Position numbers and translations under genes: made by a program. A stretch of DNA of 64,000 nucleotides, taken from assembly GCA_022841705.1 (NCBI GenBank), contig JALHQZ010000002.1, positions 1,488,001-1,552,000 of the forward strand, given 5' to 3'. Shown one piece after another: positions 18,113 to 27,070 of this stretch (position 1 is the first letter of the stretch; the number at the start of each line of letters is the position of its first letter). The DNA comes from Pirellulales bacterium. GTDB taxonomy: Bacteria > Planctomycetota > Planctomycetia > Pirellulales > Lacipirellulaceae. A model generated the notes under the pieces. That model was given only the letters and a program-made list of their open reading frames with translations, searched no databases and was not told the DNA's origin.

Positions 18113-21100
18113 TTAGCCCCCGGTGCCTCTCTTTAGAGAACCGGCGGGGGGAGCGGGCTTCGCATCTTCATCCTTTTCCGCTTCCTCGTCTTCTTTCGCC
18201 GGCTCCTCCTCACCCTCCTCCACCGCCTGCGGGCTATTATCCACCAATAAATACCCCGCCCAAAACAGCGGGTGGCTCGCCGGTGGCGGGTCATCATTCG
18301 CGGCGAGGGGGCGCAGGCGAGGTTCGCTGGCCGGGTCGAGCGTCGCCGCGCGGGCCAATAACAAACTGCGGCGCCACGCTTCGCTCGGCGGGAGGTTGCC
18401 CATCTCCAGCGCGAACTCGCGAACCAAGTCGTCGGCGGTTTGGCCGGCGGTGGTCCAGCGCGAGATGAGCGCCGTACGAACGCCGCTCGCCAAGAGGCCG
18501 CATGACGCAAGGAACATTTCATCGCCATCGCGCAGCACTTCGCCCCGCGCGCGGCGGCTGCCTTTGAGGCCATTCTCGGCCGCGGTGTGAACGCCGGCCA
18601 AAATCATCCGGTCGGGGGCCCCGGCGGGGAGTTCCATCCACGCGGCGATCGAACCCGCATCGCCTCTGTCGAGCCCCGCAACATCGAGCGCCAGCGCTTC
18701 ACCGGGGCTGAGCTCACCATCGCTGGCGGTGACGAGTTGGTTCACCGTCGCCAGCGCCACCGGCGTGGGACTCGACAGTGCCGAGGAGAGACGCACCGAT
18801 TCGGCAAGTGCGGAAGACAAACCTTCCCACCGCACTTCGGCCCGCTCGCTTTCTTGCGGTCCGCTCACCGTCGGGAGCACCACCACGCTCCGCTTGACGG
18901 GTCGAATCGGTGGGCCAGCGGCGAACGCCAGCCCGGCGGTCGGCACGCACCGCACCGGCGCTTGATCCGCCACCAGTTGCGGGCCGCGGGAATCGGCGAC
19001 CAGTAGCGTTTCCAGCGGCACATGCCACAGCAGGCCATCGGGCACCACGATCAACTCTTTCGTTTGCGTCAGGTCGAGCCGCGATTGGCCGAGCACCGCG
19101 TCGCCGAGTTCGGTCGCTAGCGTGCGCCACGTGTCGCCGGCGACTTCATCGTGATCGAGTGTGCGGGTGCGGGTGTAGTTGCCGATGCCGCGCAAAAACT
19201 CGGCGACGCTTTGCCGCAGCTCGCGCGTGGCGCCCAGTTCCCAGAAATGGTAGTCATCCTGCACCAAGAGGAAGCCAAACAATTTGTCGTTCGCTTCATG
19301 GAAGATAATCACCGCCTGTCCGGGGCGAATGCGTTTCTGAATCTCGGCTGCGGAAACTTCGGGCGGGAAGAGTAGCGGCGCGGGCTGCCGCTGCAGCGCG
19401 ATCTGCCGGAGGAGCACTTCCTGCTCCGCGCTCAACTTGCCGAGCGATTTGAGCGCAAGCATCTGTTCGCCCGACAGCTTTGGCTCCGCCAGCAGCGAGG
19501 CATCCCCGGCGAGCGTGGCGGTGAGCTTGGCCGCTTCGGTCGCCAACTCCGCGAACTGCGGCTGCCGATTGAGCACCGCTTGGCGCTGCAGTCGATCGGT
19601 TTCACCCAAATACTCTTCGGGCGTGGTGAGCAAGAGCCGCAGGCTGACCAGCCGACCACCGAAGGGATCGGTTCGGCCGAAGCGCCGCCGCTTGGCCAGC
19701 TCGGAAACTTCAATCGCCGGCAGAACCTCTCGGCGTTCGACGCTGGCGGTGAAGTAGCGGTCCAGCTCGGGGGTGTGATCGGTGGCGAGGACGGCAATTT
19801 CTTCCAGCGGGTCGCGCGTCCAGTCGATTGGCGCGGGATCGGCAAGCAGTTTCTTCAGCACGCCCACCGTTTGGCGGGGCGAGAGGGCGCCCGAATCGAA
19901 CCGGGCTGAGGTTAACCCGAGCTGAAAATTGCCCAGCGAAATCTCGCGTTGGCGGGCGATTGCTTTTGCCGCTGACGCGTCCCCCCCTTCGCGATCACCT
20001 TGTTGATACGCGAGCAGCCCTTGCAGCCGGAGTGCTTGGGCGCCAAGTCGCCCAGCGAGCACATCTCGCGAGCGGCTGTTGACCGCGGAGAGCGCAGCGC
20101 TCGCCCCTTGCGTTTGGCGACTGGCGGCCAAACTATCGGCCACCCCCAACTGCGCGGCCACCGCCAAGTGCGCCAGGTTATCGCGCTGCGACCATGTGGC
20201 CACTATCGGCAGCGGAGGGTAGACTCCCTCGGCGCCCTGCGAAACATGCGTGGTGAATCCTTGCCGCAGCGCTTCATCGAGCACGTAAAAATCTTGGTAG
20301 GCATACGCCGCGTAGCCCGCTTCCGCGAACAGGTTGGCCGCCGCCTGCAGATTGCCCGACTCGAGCGCGATCTCGCCCTGCACGAGAAACGCGAAGCCGG
20401 TGAGCTCATGATCGAACTGTCCATCCAGGAGCACGGCGCGCGACAACGCGCCGAGCGCCTCTTCGCTCTTGCCAATGCCCGCTTGCGCTACGCCGGACAG
20501 CAGTTCGATCCAACCGTTGGACCAGTGGTTCGCAATCGTCAATCCGCCTCGCGAGAAGCGGTCGGCCAAGTCGCGCGAGAGTTTATCGTTCGCGGCCAAC
20601 GGCCCCAGTATGTGATTGCGGCGGTGGATCGCAAGGGCCGAGGTGCGGATGATTTCCAGCACGTTGACTTTCCAGAATTGGGCCTGCTGCACCACCCCGC
20701 CTCGTTCCACTTGCTGGTTGTTGAAAATGTTGCCCTGCGAAACCAGAAACGTCCGCGGGAGGGCGCCGAAACTTACCGGCCGGGGTGACTTTCCCCACGG
20801 CGCGAGCCACCGCTGGGTGTTGGTTGCGGGGCGCGGGCCGACGGTGAACTTAACCCGCAGCAGCCAGTCGGGATACGCCAGCAGCAGTTGCGCTGCGGTG
20901 TCGAATTGTTCGAGCGCCGGCCCGTTCTGCCCCATCTGGTAGTAGACCTCGCCGAGTCGGGCATGGTAGGCGATGGAATCGACCCACCGCGCTTGGGCCG
21001 TCTTGATGGCGCCGCGCACTTCGCCCGCCATGCTCCGCGATGCCCGCCGGTAATCGCCGGTGTAGAGCTGCTCGACCGCGGGGTAATAACTTTCGTCCGG

Positions 21101-21193
21101 AATGTTGCCAAACTGCGCGCGAGCTGCAAGTGGCGCCACAGCCGGCAGCGCGAACACAAGAAGCAGCCACTGCTGGCGCCGGCAGGTGAGCAT
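18113..21193 (-). CDS. Secreted CHAT-domain (caspase-like) protein with TPR-like region
   Basis: This 1026-residue protein has an N-terminal signal peptide (CRRQQWLLLVFALPAVAPLAARA). A long helical repeat region of TPR character follows (about residues 30-450), then a linker and a C-terminal CHAT domain. The CHAT core shows VPDGLLWHVPLETLL near residue 720. A candidate catalytic dyad is His869 (in AGVHTAAE) and Cys898 (in LASCGLLASGV). CHAT domains are caspase-fold peptidases or scaffolds; the target is unknown. The C terminus is an acidic Glu/Lys/Asp low-complexity tail (about residues 985-1026). Export makes an envelope role likelier than a cytoplasmic defence role. Confidence 0.85.
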   Translation of the reverse strand: MLTCRRQQWLLLVFALPAVAPLAARAQFGNIPDESYYPAVEQLYTGDYRRASRSMAGEVRGAIKTAQARWVDSIAYHARLGEVYYQMGQNGPALEQFDTAAQLLLAYPDWLLRVKFTVGPRPATNTQRWLAPWGKSPRPVSFGALPRTFLVSQGNIFNNQQVERGGVVQQAQFWKVNVLEIIRTSALAIHRRNHILGPLAANDKLSRDLADRFSRGGLTIANHWSNGWIELLSGVAQAGIGKSEEALGALSRAVLLDGQFDHELTGFAFLVQGEIALESGNLQAAANLFAEAGYAAYAYQDFYVLDEALRQGFTTHVSQGAEGVYPPLPIVATWSQRDNLAHLAVAAQLGVADSLAASRQTQGASAALSAVNSRSRDVLAGRLGAQALRLQGLLAYQQGDREGGDASAAKAIARQREISLGNFQLGLTSARFDSGALSPRQTVGVLKKLLADPAPIDWTRDPLEEIAVLATDHTPELDRYFTASVERREVLPAIEVSELAKRRRFGRTDPFGGRLVSLRLLLTTPEEYLGETDRLQRQAVLNRQPQFAELATEAAKLTATLAGDASLLAEPKLSGEQMLALKSLGKLSAEQEVLLRQIALQRQPAPLLFPPEVSAAEIQKRIRPGQAVIIFHEANDKLFGFLLVQDDYHFWELGATRELRQSVAEFLRGIGNYTRTRTLDHDEVAGDTWRTLATELGDAVLGQSRLDLTQTKELIVVPDGLLWHVPLETLLVADSRGPQLVADQAPVRCVPTAGLAFAAGPPIRPVKRSVVVLPTVSGPQESERAEVRWEGLSSALAESVRLSSALSSPTPVALATVNQLVTASDGELSPGEALALDVAGLDRGDAGSIAAWMELPAGAPDRMILAGVHTAAENGLKGSRRARGEVLRDGDEMFLASCGLLASGVRTALISRWTTAGQTADDLVREFALEMGNLPPSEAWRRSLLLARAATLDPASEPRLRPLAANDDPPPASHPLFWAGYLLVDNSPQAVEEGEEEPAKEDEEAEKDEDAKPAPPAGSLKRGTGG

Positions 21194-21512
21194 GATTTCG
21201 TTGCGGGGTGAAAGACGTGGGGTTAAAAGGGGGCGCCTGTATTCTACCGTGGGGCAGGCTTTCTAGCCTGTCGGGAAGCGGTGAGTCGTTGCCATTTTGT
21301 AGGAGGCCGCTGGCGTGTACCCGCTAAGTGGCAAGCTTGAAAGCCAGATCTACAGTGCTAGCACCACCGCTTGAATCCCTTTCGCGAGAATTTCCCAGAC
21401 TCTTCCCCAATTCTGTCAAAGTCTGCCGATTCTGCTGGCCGATGAGGGTTGTAGCGTTCGTACCTCGCCGCCTGGGTTGGCGGAGTGCTTATCTGTTAGG
21501 GAGATTTTGGGC
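21194..21512. other. Divergent intergenic region with a small palindrome
   Basis: The 319-nt gap separates the divergent CHAT and lipoprotein genes and must hold both promoters. CAGGCTttctAGCCTG at 21255-21270 is a short hairpin resembling a repeat seen in planctomycete gaps. No gene or clear promoter boxes are assigned. Confidence 0.5.
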
Positions 21513-21761
21513 ATGGACCGTCACTCGACCACTTCGCGACGCCTGAGCTGTTGGCTGGCCGGCGGCCTCCTGTTGGGTTGCGGGTTAAGCACGGGCTGCC
21601 AGTCGGACATTTCCGGCCAAACGCTCCCCAGCGCCTATTACCTGACTGACGATGTGCAGTACTACGCCCCCGGCCCCGAGTTCAAGCTGGCCCGGGAAGC
21701 CGCGGCGCTCAAGGAACAGTCGGAAGCGATCGAAAGCAGTCATCAGCAAAGCTGCCCGTAA
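21513..21761 (+). CDS. Small lipoprotein, 82 aa
   Basis: The ATG at 21513 follows a purine-rich GGGAGATTTTGGG ribosome-binding region. The protein begins MDRHSTTSRRLSCWLAGG and has a hydrophobic segment ending in a lipobox-like LSTGC, so it is probably lipid-anchored after cleavage. The mature part is short, hydrophilic and helical (FKLAREAAALKEQSEAIE). No family is recognised. It is 18 nt upstream of another tiny lipoprotein with which it likely forms an operon. Confidence 0.65.
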   Translation: MDRHSTTSRRLSCWLAGGLLLGCGLSTGCQSDISGQTLPSAYYLTDDVQYYAPGPEFKLAREAAALKEQSEAIESSHQQSCP

Positions 21762-21779
21762 GCTATTCAGGTCACGAAC

Positions 21780-21986
21780 ATGCGAACTTTTGGCTGGATC
21801 GCTCTTTGCCTCGTGCTCACCGGTTGCCAATCGCAACTGCTCACACAAGCGATTTCCATCCCCAAGGAAAGCGCCCCGTTCTACGCGCCCGAGCAGGCGC
21901 AGCAAGTCGCCTATGAAGCGAAGCTCCGCGAGCGTGAAGCAGCGGCCAAGCAGCACGGCGGCGGCAAATGTGCGTGTTGCAAATAG
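21780..21986 (+). CDS. Small lipoprotein with Cys-rich C terminus, 68 aa
   Basis: The signal peptide MRTFGWIALCLVLTGC ends in a clean lipobox (LTGC). The mature domain of about 50 residues is a charged helix (QQVAYEAKLREREAAAKQ) followed by HGGGKCACCK, a His/Cys cluster that could bind a metal. Its close spacing to the preceding lipoprotein, and the similar YYAPGPE/FYAPEQA segments in the two mature parts, suggest a diverged pair. Function is unknown. Confidence 0.65.
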   Translation: MRTFGWIALCLVLTGCQSQLLTQAISIPKESAPFYAPEQAQQVAYEAKLREREAAAKQHGGGKCACCK

Positions 21987-22003
21987 CTGGTTAAGAGAAT
22001 CGC

Positions 22004-23125
22004 TCAACCAGTTTGCTTCACATTCTTCGACTTGCGCAACCACCGCGTGAGCCGCACCGCATACGGTCGCCAGTTGAGTGGCGCTCCGTAGCTGAGCCGG
22101 TAGTTCTCCGCGGTATGGGTGCGCAACCCTTGTTTGTAGGTTTGATCGCCGACACCGAGATCGAACTCGCGATCACCGCGCTCAAACCCGTCCCGCAGCA
22201 TGTGGTAGAGGAGCGCCGCCCCGGCGCCGCTCGGCGCCTGTTCAGCCGCGTAACCCATCCGCAGGCCGAACACCCGGCCCGCATGGTGATAGTTGTAGGC
22301 GTAGGCGACGAACTGACCATCGATCTTCAGCAGATTCACGTCGAGCATCCCGAGCGTCGCGGCGGCGATATGGGCATCGCGAATGAAACCGCGCACCCGC
22401 GGGTGGCAGAGCGTGTTGCCCTCGGTCAAATCGGCTTGCCAACTGGTTTCGGCCAACCGCTGGCACTGGTAATACAGGTCCCAGCGCGGTTCGCCATCGC
22501 CGGCGGATAGTGCCGCCGGCCGATGTCGCACGAACTCCACGCGATGGTCGCGCGCGAGCCGTCGCAACTGCCAGCGAATGTTCTCCCGCACTTTGCTGGT
22601 GCGCGACAGCAAATAATCTTCCCAGCCGGTGAATTCATCGAGCGCAAGAATCGAAGTGCGATCAGTCGCTGTTTGCTCCGGCGTCATGCCAACCGCCGCC
22701 ATCGCCGGCGCCATTCCATCGCGATCCGCTTCTTCGCGATTGCCCCAGCGTAGTTCGCACAAATCCCACGCGCGGGGCGTGGCGGCCACATGCTGCATCG
22801 CTAAAGTGGCCACCGCTTGCGAGGGCGGACCAACGGGCGCGTACCAAAAGCCCCAGTCCTCCAGCGGATACGTGAGCACCCGCACGGCCCCAAACCGGTG
22901 CTGCTCGGTGCGAATGACGAGCGGCACAATTCCTAACAGCGTGCCGGCCGACTCGATCGCCAAGAGTCGCAACTCTTGCCCCGCGCCGAAATGCCGCCAG
23001 TACGCGCGCAGCCATTCGAACGTTTGAAAGAACGTTGCCCGCGGCGTGAGCGCAAGCAGCCTGCGCCAATCGCCCGCCAGCACGGCAGCGGCGCGCAGAT
23101 CGTTGAACTCCAGCACGCGCGACAT
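22004..23125 (-). CDS. GNAT/FemAB-like acetyltransferase (Acetyltransf_6, BioF2-like)
   Basis: The 373-residue protein fits the BioF2-like double-GNAT family. The N terminus has RATFFQTFEWLRAYWRHFG, the middle VRENIRWQLRRL, and the C-terminal GNAT domain FVAYAYNYHHAGRVFGLRMGY then SGAGAALLYHMLRDGFERGDREFDLGVGDQTYKQGL. The last is typical of proteins from exopolysaccharide or cell-envelope loci. It probably transfers an acyl or aminoacyl group. The gene converges on the small lipoprotein pair. The substrate cannot be inferred. Confidence 0.85.
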   Translation of the reverse strand: MSRVLEFNDLRAAAVLAGDWRRLLALTPRATFFQTFEWLRAYWRHFGAGQELRLLAIESAGTLLGIVPLVIRTEQHRFGAVRVLTYPLEDWGFWYAPVGPPSQAVATLAMQHVAATPRAWDLCELRWGNREEADRDGMAPAMAAVGMTPEQTATDRTSILALDEFTGWEDYLLSRTSKVRENIRWQLRRLARDHRVEFVRHRPAALSAGDGEPRWDLYYQCQRLAETSWQADLTEGNTLCHPRVRGFIRDAHIAAATLGMLDVNLLKIDGQFVAYAYNYHHAGRVFGLRMGYAAEQAPSGAGAALLYHMLRDGFERGDREFDLGVGDQTYKQGLRTHTAENYRLSYGAPLNWRPYAVRLTRWLRKSKNVKQTG

Positions 23126-23318
23126 GGCAAGGAAAGGGGTAAGGGATGAGAGGCGAGGAAGGTGTGATACAGCAATCGCGGCGCCGGGGCGGTTGGACCA
23201 CCGATTTCCGCGGATAAATCGCTGACGTCACAGTTCGATGTTGCCGAAAAGCAACACCCCACGGTCGCCGTCAGGCAACACGCTTGCGAGCTGTCGGCGG
23301 AGGGACGAAACTAGAACC

Positions 23319-24422
23319 ATGCCCGACGAACCGCGCGCGCTGATCGAACAACTTCACGCTTCGCCGTGGCGCGCAGTGCTGGCGATCACCGGCGGCGGGA
23401 GCGCAGCGATTTCACAGCTCGCCAGCGTGCCAGGGGCTTCGAACACACTGCTTGAGGCGACCGTCCCCTATGCCGAATCGGCGCTCGTCAAGTATCTGGG
23501 GTTCACCCCCGAATCAGCATGCAGCGAAGCGACCGCCCGAGCGCTCGCGATGGCCGCGTTCCAGCGCGTCCGACGACTGGCAGGCGATTGCGAGGCACTG
23601 ATTGGCCTCGGCGCGACGGCGAGCCTGGCAAGCACTCGACCTAAACGCGGTGACCACCGCCTACACATCGCGTGGCAGAGCGCCGCAGAAACCGGAGTTC
23701 GGTCGATTACCCTCACCAAAGGCGCCCGCGACCGCGCCGCCGAAGAAGCGCTCGCGGCCGAGTTCATCCTTCACGCGCTGTTTGCCGCTTGCGACTTAGC
23801 GCCCCACGCGATCGCAACATTGCCAACCGAAACCCTTACTTCGCGCCGCGCGAATCATCCTGAATGGTTGCCCCTCCTCACCGGCCGATCCCTCCCCTGC
23901 CCCGCAGCGCACTCAGCCCTCTTCTTCCCCGGCGCTTTCAACCCCCCGCACGCCGGCCATCACGAAATGGCCGCGTACGCCGCAGCGCGCTACGGCCGAC
24001 CTGCGACGTATGAGCTCTCGGTCACGAACGTCGACAAACCGCCGCTCGATTTTCTCGAAATCGAATCACGCCTCGCCCAACTTGCCGAGCGAAACGTCTG
24101 GCTCACATGTGCCCCAACGTTCGTCGAGAAAGCGCGATTGGCCCCCGGCGCTACGTTCATCGTTGGAGCCGACACGATTCTGCGCATCGCGGACCCACGC
24201 TACTACAGCGGCAGCGAAACGGGGCGGGACGCTGCGATTACCGAACTGACCGCGCTCGATACACGCTTCTGCGTCTTCGGCCGAGCCATCGGCGAACACT
24301 TCACCGCCGCCGAGAATCTCGATCTTCCACCGCAACTCGCCGCGCTCTGCGATCCGGTTTCCGAAACTGACTTTCGCGTTGATCTCTCTTCGACTTCGCT
24401 GCGGGAGAAAAAGATCGTTTAA
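23319..24422 (+). CDS. CinA-like / NadD-like nucleotidyltransferase fusion
   Basis: The ATG at 23319 follows a good GGAGGGACG ribosome-binding site; the upstream frame is not needed. Residues about 5-165 resemble the C-terminal CinA domain (PncC-type NMN amidohydrolase), with LAITGGGSAAISQLASVPGA and EALIGLGATASLAS. Residues about 200-367 are a nucleotidylyltransferase with FFPGAFNPPHAGH (HAGH at 211-214) and a C-terminal SSTSLRE in place of the usual ISSTxIR. Known NadD enzymes adenylylate nicotinate mononucleotide. The pairing suggests NAD salvage or repair: deamidation plus adenylylation. Substrates are inferred. Confidence 0.78.
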   Translation: MPDEPRALIEQLHASPWRAVLAITGGGSAAISQLASVPGASNTLLEATVPYAESALVKYLGFTPESACSEATARALAMAAFQRVRRLAGDCEALIGLGATASLASTRPKRGDHRLHIAWQSAAETGVRSITLTKGARDRAAEEALAAEFILHALFAACDLAPHAIATLPTETLTSRRANHPEWLPLLTGRSLPCPAAHSALFFPGAFNPPHAGHHEMAAYAAARYGRPATYELSVTNVDKPPLDFLEIESRLAQLAERNVWLTCAPTFVEKARLAPGATFIVGADTILRIADPRYYSGSETGRDAAITELTALDTRFCVFGRAIGEHFTAAENLDLPPQLAALCDPVSETDFRVDLSSTSLREKKIV

Positions 24423-24443
24423 CAGGCAGCCGGAGGCGTACAG

Positions 24444-25217
24444 TTAAACGCTTGCCACGATGATCCACCCGTTCGCGCGCAGGTTCGGTAGCAACCACGG
24501 CCAGCGGAGGGCGTGGCGGCGCGAGACTTCCAGCGGAATCCAGCGGCGTATTTCGAAACCGGCGACGGCTAGGTCGCGCCTCAACTCGCCGCTGCGGAAG
24601 ACGTGCAGGAAAAAGTTCGGCACGCCGCGGTAGGGGAAGAACTTGTCGCCGACTTCGAGCTGCGCGCACTCCCCGCGTTTGAAGAGACTTCGCAGCACCC
24701 ACCACGGGCCGCCGGGGTCGTACAGGTTGAACCAAAAGTTGTGGACGTGCAGCACAAACTTGCCGCCCGGACGAAGCATCCGACGCACGTGCGCGAGACA
24801 CCTCCGCCGATTCTCGCGCCCGCGGATCATGCCGAGCGTGCTGAAGAGACACATCGCGTAGTCAACGGAGTGATCTTCCACCTCACCCAGCTCGACGAGG
24901 TTCGCCTGCAACGTGCGGATGTCGAGCGACTCGGCCGCCGCTTTCTGCCGCACCACTTCGAGCATGTGCGCCGACAGATCAATCGCCAGCCCGCGATGCC
25001 CAGCACGCACCAGCGGAATCAGCGCTCGGCCACTGCCACACCCCAGATCGGCCACCAGCCCCGGAGTTGAAAACTCCTCGCGCAGCACTTGGGCTTCAAA
25101 CGCAAACAGCGGATTGTCGCCGTGGTACGCGTCATACTCTGTGGCGATCTCAGGCGACGCCACATAGTCCCACACCCCCCGCGGCACGCCGGGCGGAAGT
25201 TTCCAGTCGGGCGTCAT
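24444..25217 (-). CDS. Class I SAM-dependent methyltransferase
   Basis: The 257-residue protein has the SAM motif I VADLGCGSGRALIPLVRAGH near residues 55-75, the acidic end of strand 2 LAIDLSAHMLEVV, and a typical motif IV region DYAMCLFSTLGMIRGRENR. The C-terminal substrate part contains HNFWFNLYDPGGPW. It is a small-molecule-type methyltransferase of unknown substrate. It lies 7 nt downstream of the L-rhamnose isomerase gene on the same strand, so the two are probably co-transcribed. Confidence 0.82.
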   Translation of the reverse strand: MTPDWKLPPGVPRGVWDYVASPEIATEYDAYHGDNPLFAFEAQVLREEFSTPGLVADLGCGSGRALIPLVRAGHRGLAIDLSAHMLEVVRQKAAAESLDIRTLQANLVELGEVEDHSVDYAMCLFSTLGMIRGRENRRRCLAHVRRMLRPGGKFVLHVHNFWFNLYDPGGPWWVLRSLFKRGECAQLEVGDKFFPYRGVPNFFLHVFRSGELRRDLAVAGFEIRRWIPLEVSRRHALRWPWLLPNLRANGWIIVASV

Positions 25218-25224
25218 GCGATTG

Positions 25225-26517
25225 CTACTTCGCCACCGCCGCTCGCGGCTTAGCGACCGGCGCTTCCCGCGCGGCCAAGATTTTCTGCTCGTACTTCTTC
25301 AATTCGCCGAGCCACGCTTCACCAACCGGCGCGCCTTGCAATTCGCAGAAGTAGTCCCAAACGGCGCCCCACGGCAAGCTCTTGGCTTCTTCGCCCAGGC
25401 AGAGCCGAGTGGTGTAATCACCCGCGAGTTCGGCTTCCTTCATCCGCGCGACCGGATCGAGCAGCGCCCGCAAGAGCGCCTTCTGGGTGGAGCGCGTGCC
25501 GATCACCCACGCCGCCACGCGGTTGATCGACGCATCGAAGAAGTCAAGCCCAATGTGTGTCTGGCCCAAGAAGTCGCCACGCACTAGCTCTTGCGCCAAA
25601 AGCAGAATCTCGTCGTTCAGAATCACCACGTGGTCGCTATCCCACCGCACGCCGCGGCTCACGTGCAGCAGTACTTCATCGATGAACGCAAAGACCGACG
25701 AAATCTTGTCGCCAATCACTTCGGTCGGATGAAAGTGCCCACTATCGAGGCAGAGGACTTTCTTACGAGACAGCGCGTAGCCGAGATAGTAGTCGTACGA
25801 ACCGACGACATAACTCTCGGAGCCGATGCCGAACAGCTTCGGTTCGACCGCATCGCGAATGTGCTTCGCATCTTTCGGCTCAGCAAAGATTGCGTCGAGC
25901 GATTCGGTCAGCCGCTGGCGCGGCGCCTTGCGATCGGCCGGCAAATCTTTCAGGCCATCCGGAATCCAAACGTTGTTGACGCACGGCGTGCCGAGCGCGC
26001 GGCCCGTGTCGGCAGCGATGTTCCGCATGGCGATGCCGTGATCGACCCAGAACTGCCGAATCCCCGCGTCTTGGTGAGCCAGCGTGAACCCGCTCGAACT
26101 GTGGGGGTGCGAAAAGTAGGTGGGATTTTGATCGATCCCGTGGCCATTCGCTTTCGCCCAGTCGATCCACCGGCTGAAGTGTTTCGTTTCGAGTGCATCG
26201 CGATCAACGTGTTCGCCACCGCACTCGGCGTAGAGGGCGTGCAGGTTCAGCCGATGCCGCCCCGGAATAAGCCGATAGGCTTCATCGAGATCGGCCCGCA
26301 GCTCATCGCCGTTGCGCGCCTTCCCAGGATACGAACCGGTGACGGCGAGCCCGTCGCCCAAAGCTCCGCCCCCTTCAAACCCCGCGACATCGTCGCCCTG
26401 CCAACAGTTGAGGGAAATCGCCACGCCGGCGAGCTTGGCAATCGCCGCTGAGGCGTCGACCCCAATCGCGGCGTAACGATCTTGGGCAGCTTTGAAAGCG
26501 GATTCGATGGGGCTCAT
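25225..26517 (-). CDS. rhaA: L-rhamnose isomerase
   Basis: The ATG at 26517 (MSPIESAFKAAQDRYAAIGVD) gives 430 residues, the normal length. CWQGDDVAGFE, the SYPGKARNGDELRADL segment and HRLNLHALYAE match L-rhamnose isomerase. Metal and substrate residues lie in the TIM-barrel motifs LCLDSGHFHPTE, WDSDHVVILND and THIGLDFFDASINRV. It converts L-rhamnose to L-rhamnulose, the first step of rhamnose catabolism. No kinase or aldolase is adjacent. The divergent neighbour is a large secreted glycosidase-like protein, which may supply the sugar. Confidence 0.93.
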   Translation of the reverse strand: MSPIESAFKAAQDRYAAIGVDASAAIAKLAGVAISLNCWQGDDVAGFEGGGALGDGLAVTGSYPGKARNGDELRADLDEAYRLIPGRHRLNLHALYAECGGEHVDRDALETKHFSRWIDWAKANGHGIDQNPTYFSHPHSSSGFTLAHQDAGIRQFWVDHGIAMRNIAADTGRALGTPCVNNVWIPDGLKDLPADRKAPRQRLTESLDAIFAEPKDAKHIRDAVEPKLFGIGSESYVVGSYDYYLGYALSRKKVLCLDSGHFHPTEVIGDKISSVFAFIDEVLLHVSRGVRWDSDHVVILNDEILLLAQELVRGDFLGQTHIGLDFFDASINRVAAWVIGTRSTQKALLRALLDPVARMKEAELAGDYTTRLCLGEEAKSLPWGAVWDYFCELQGAPVGEAWLGELKKYEQKILAAREAPVAKPRAAVAK

Positions 26518-27070
26518 GCTGGACTTTCGCGGAGGAATAAAGAAGAGACGAATTCGGTAGCAAATTCTCCTCCTCATTAAATACTGCAGGTGGCGACCTA
26601 CGCAAGGGAACGCAAGTCATTCCAGCCGACAGTTAGTCTCAGTTCCCCGCCGCGAACGGGGCAGTGAGCGTTTGAAAAATTCACACCAACCTGGCTTAGA
26701 ATGGTGGGGGCACTTCAGAGCACCGCTCGCTTAGATCCGAAAGAATTAGTGCTACTGAAGACTCTTTTGCAAGTCAGTTCAAGTTATGGAATAGGCGATC
26801 CAACAGTTGGTTAAATTCGGCGCCCAGGAGCAAACCGTCCAGTCATGGGCAGAAGTCTCGCCGCTTATTGAACGTCTGCCGGGGCAAAAGACGCCGCTCA
26901 TAGCCCAGCATGATTAACGTTGGCCGATCGAATAGGCGATTCGAACCTGTCAATGCCTTCGCCCAAACCTTATGAACTTGGCGGCCAACGGCACTTGCGG
27001 GACGGAGTTGAACGGTCGCTTATTGGCACTGGCCAACTCTGCTGGTCACATTTAGTGGAGATATTCAAAC
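26518..27070. other. Long divergent intergenic region
   Basis: These 553 nt separate rhaA (minus) from the glycosidase-like gene (plus) and must hold both promoters. An open stretch of about 39 codons at 26791-26910 (AIQQLVKFGAQEQTVQSW...) ends at a TAA and has an in-frame TAG just before it, so it is at most a gene relic. The DNA is less GC-rich than average. No repeat or RNA was recognised. Confidence 0.4.

Noticed and set aside
26791..26910. Small gene between rhaA and the glycosidase-like gene
   Set aside because: Open for only about 39 codons, with a stop just before it and no start or ribosome-binding site.
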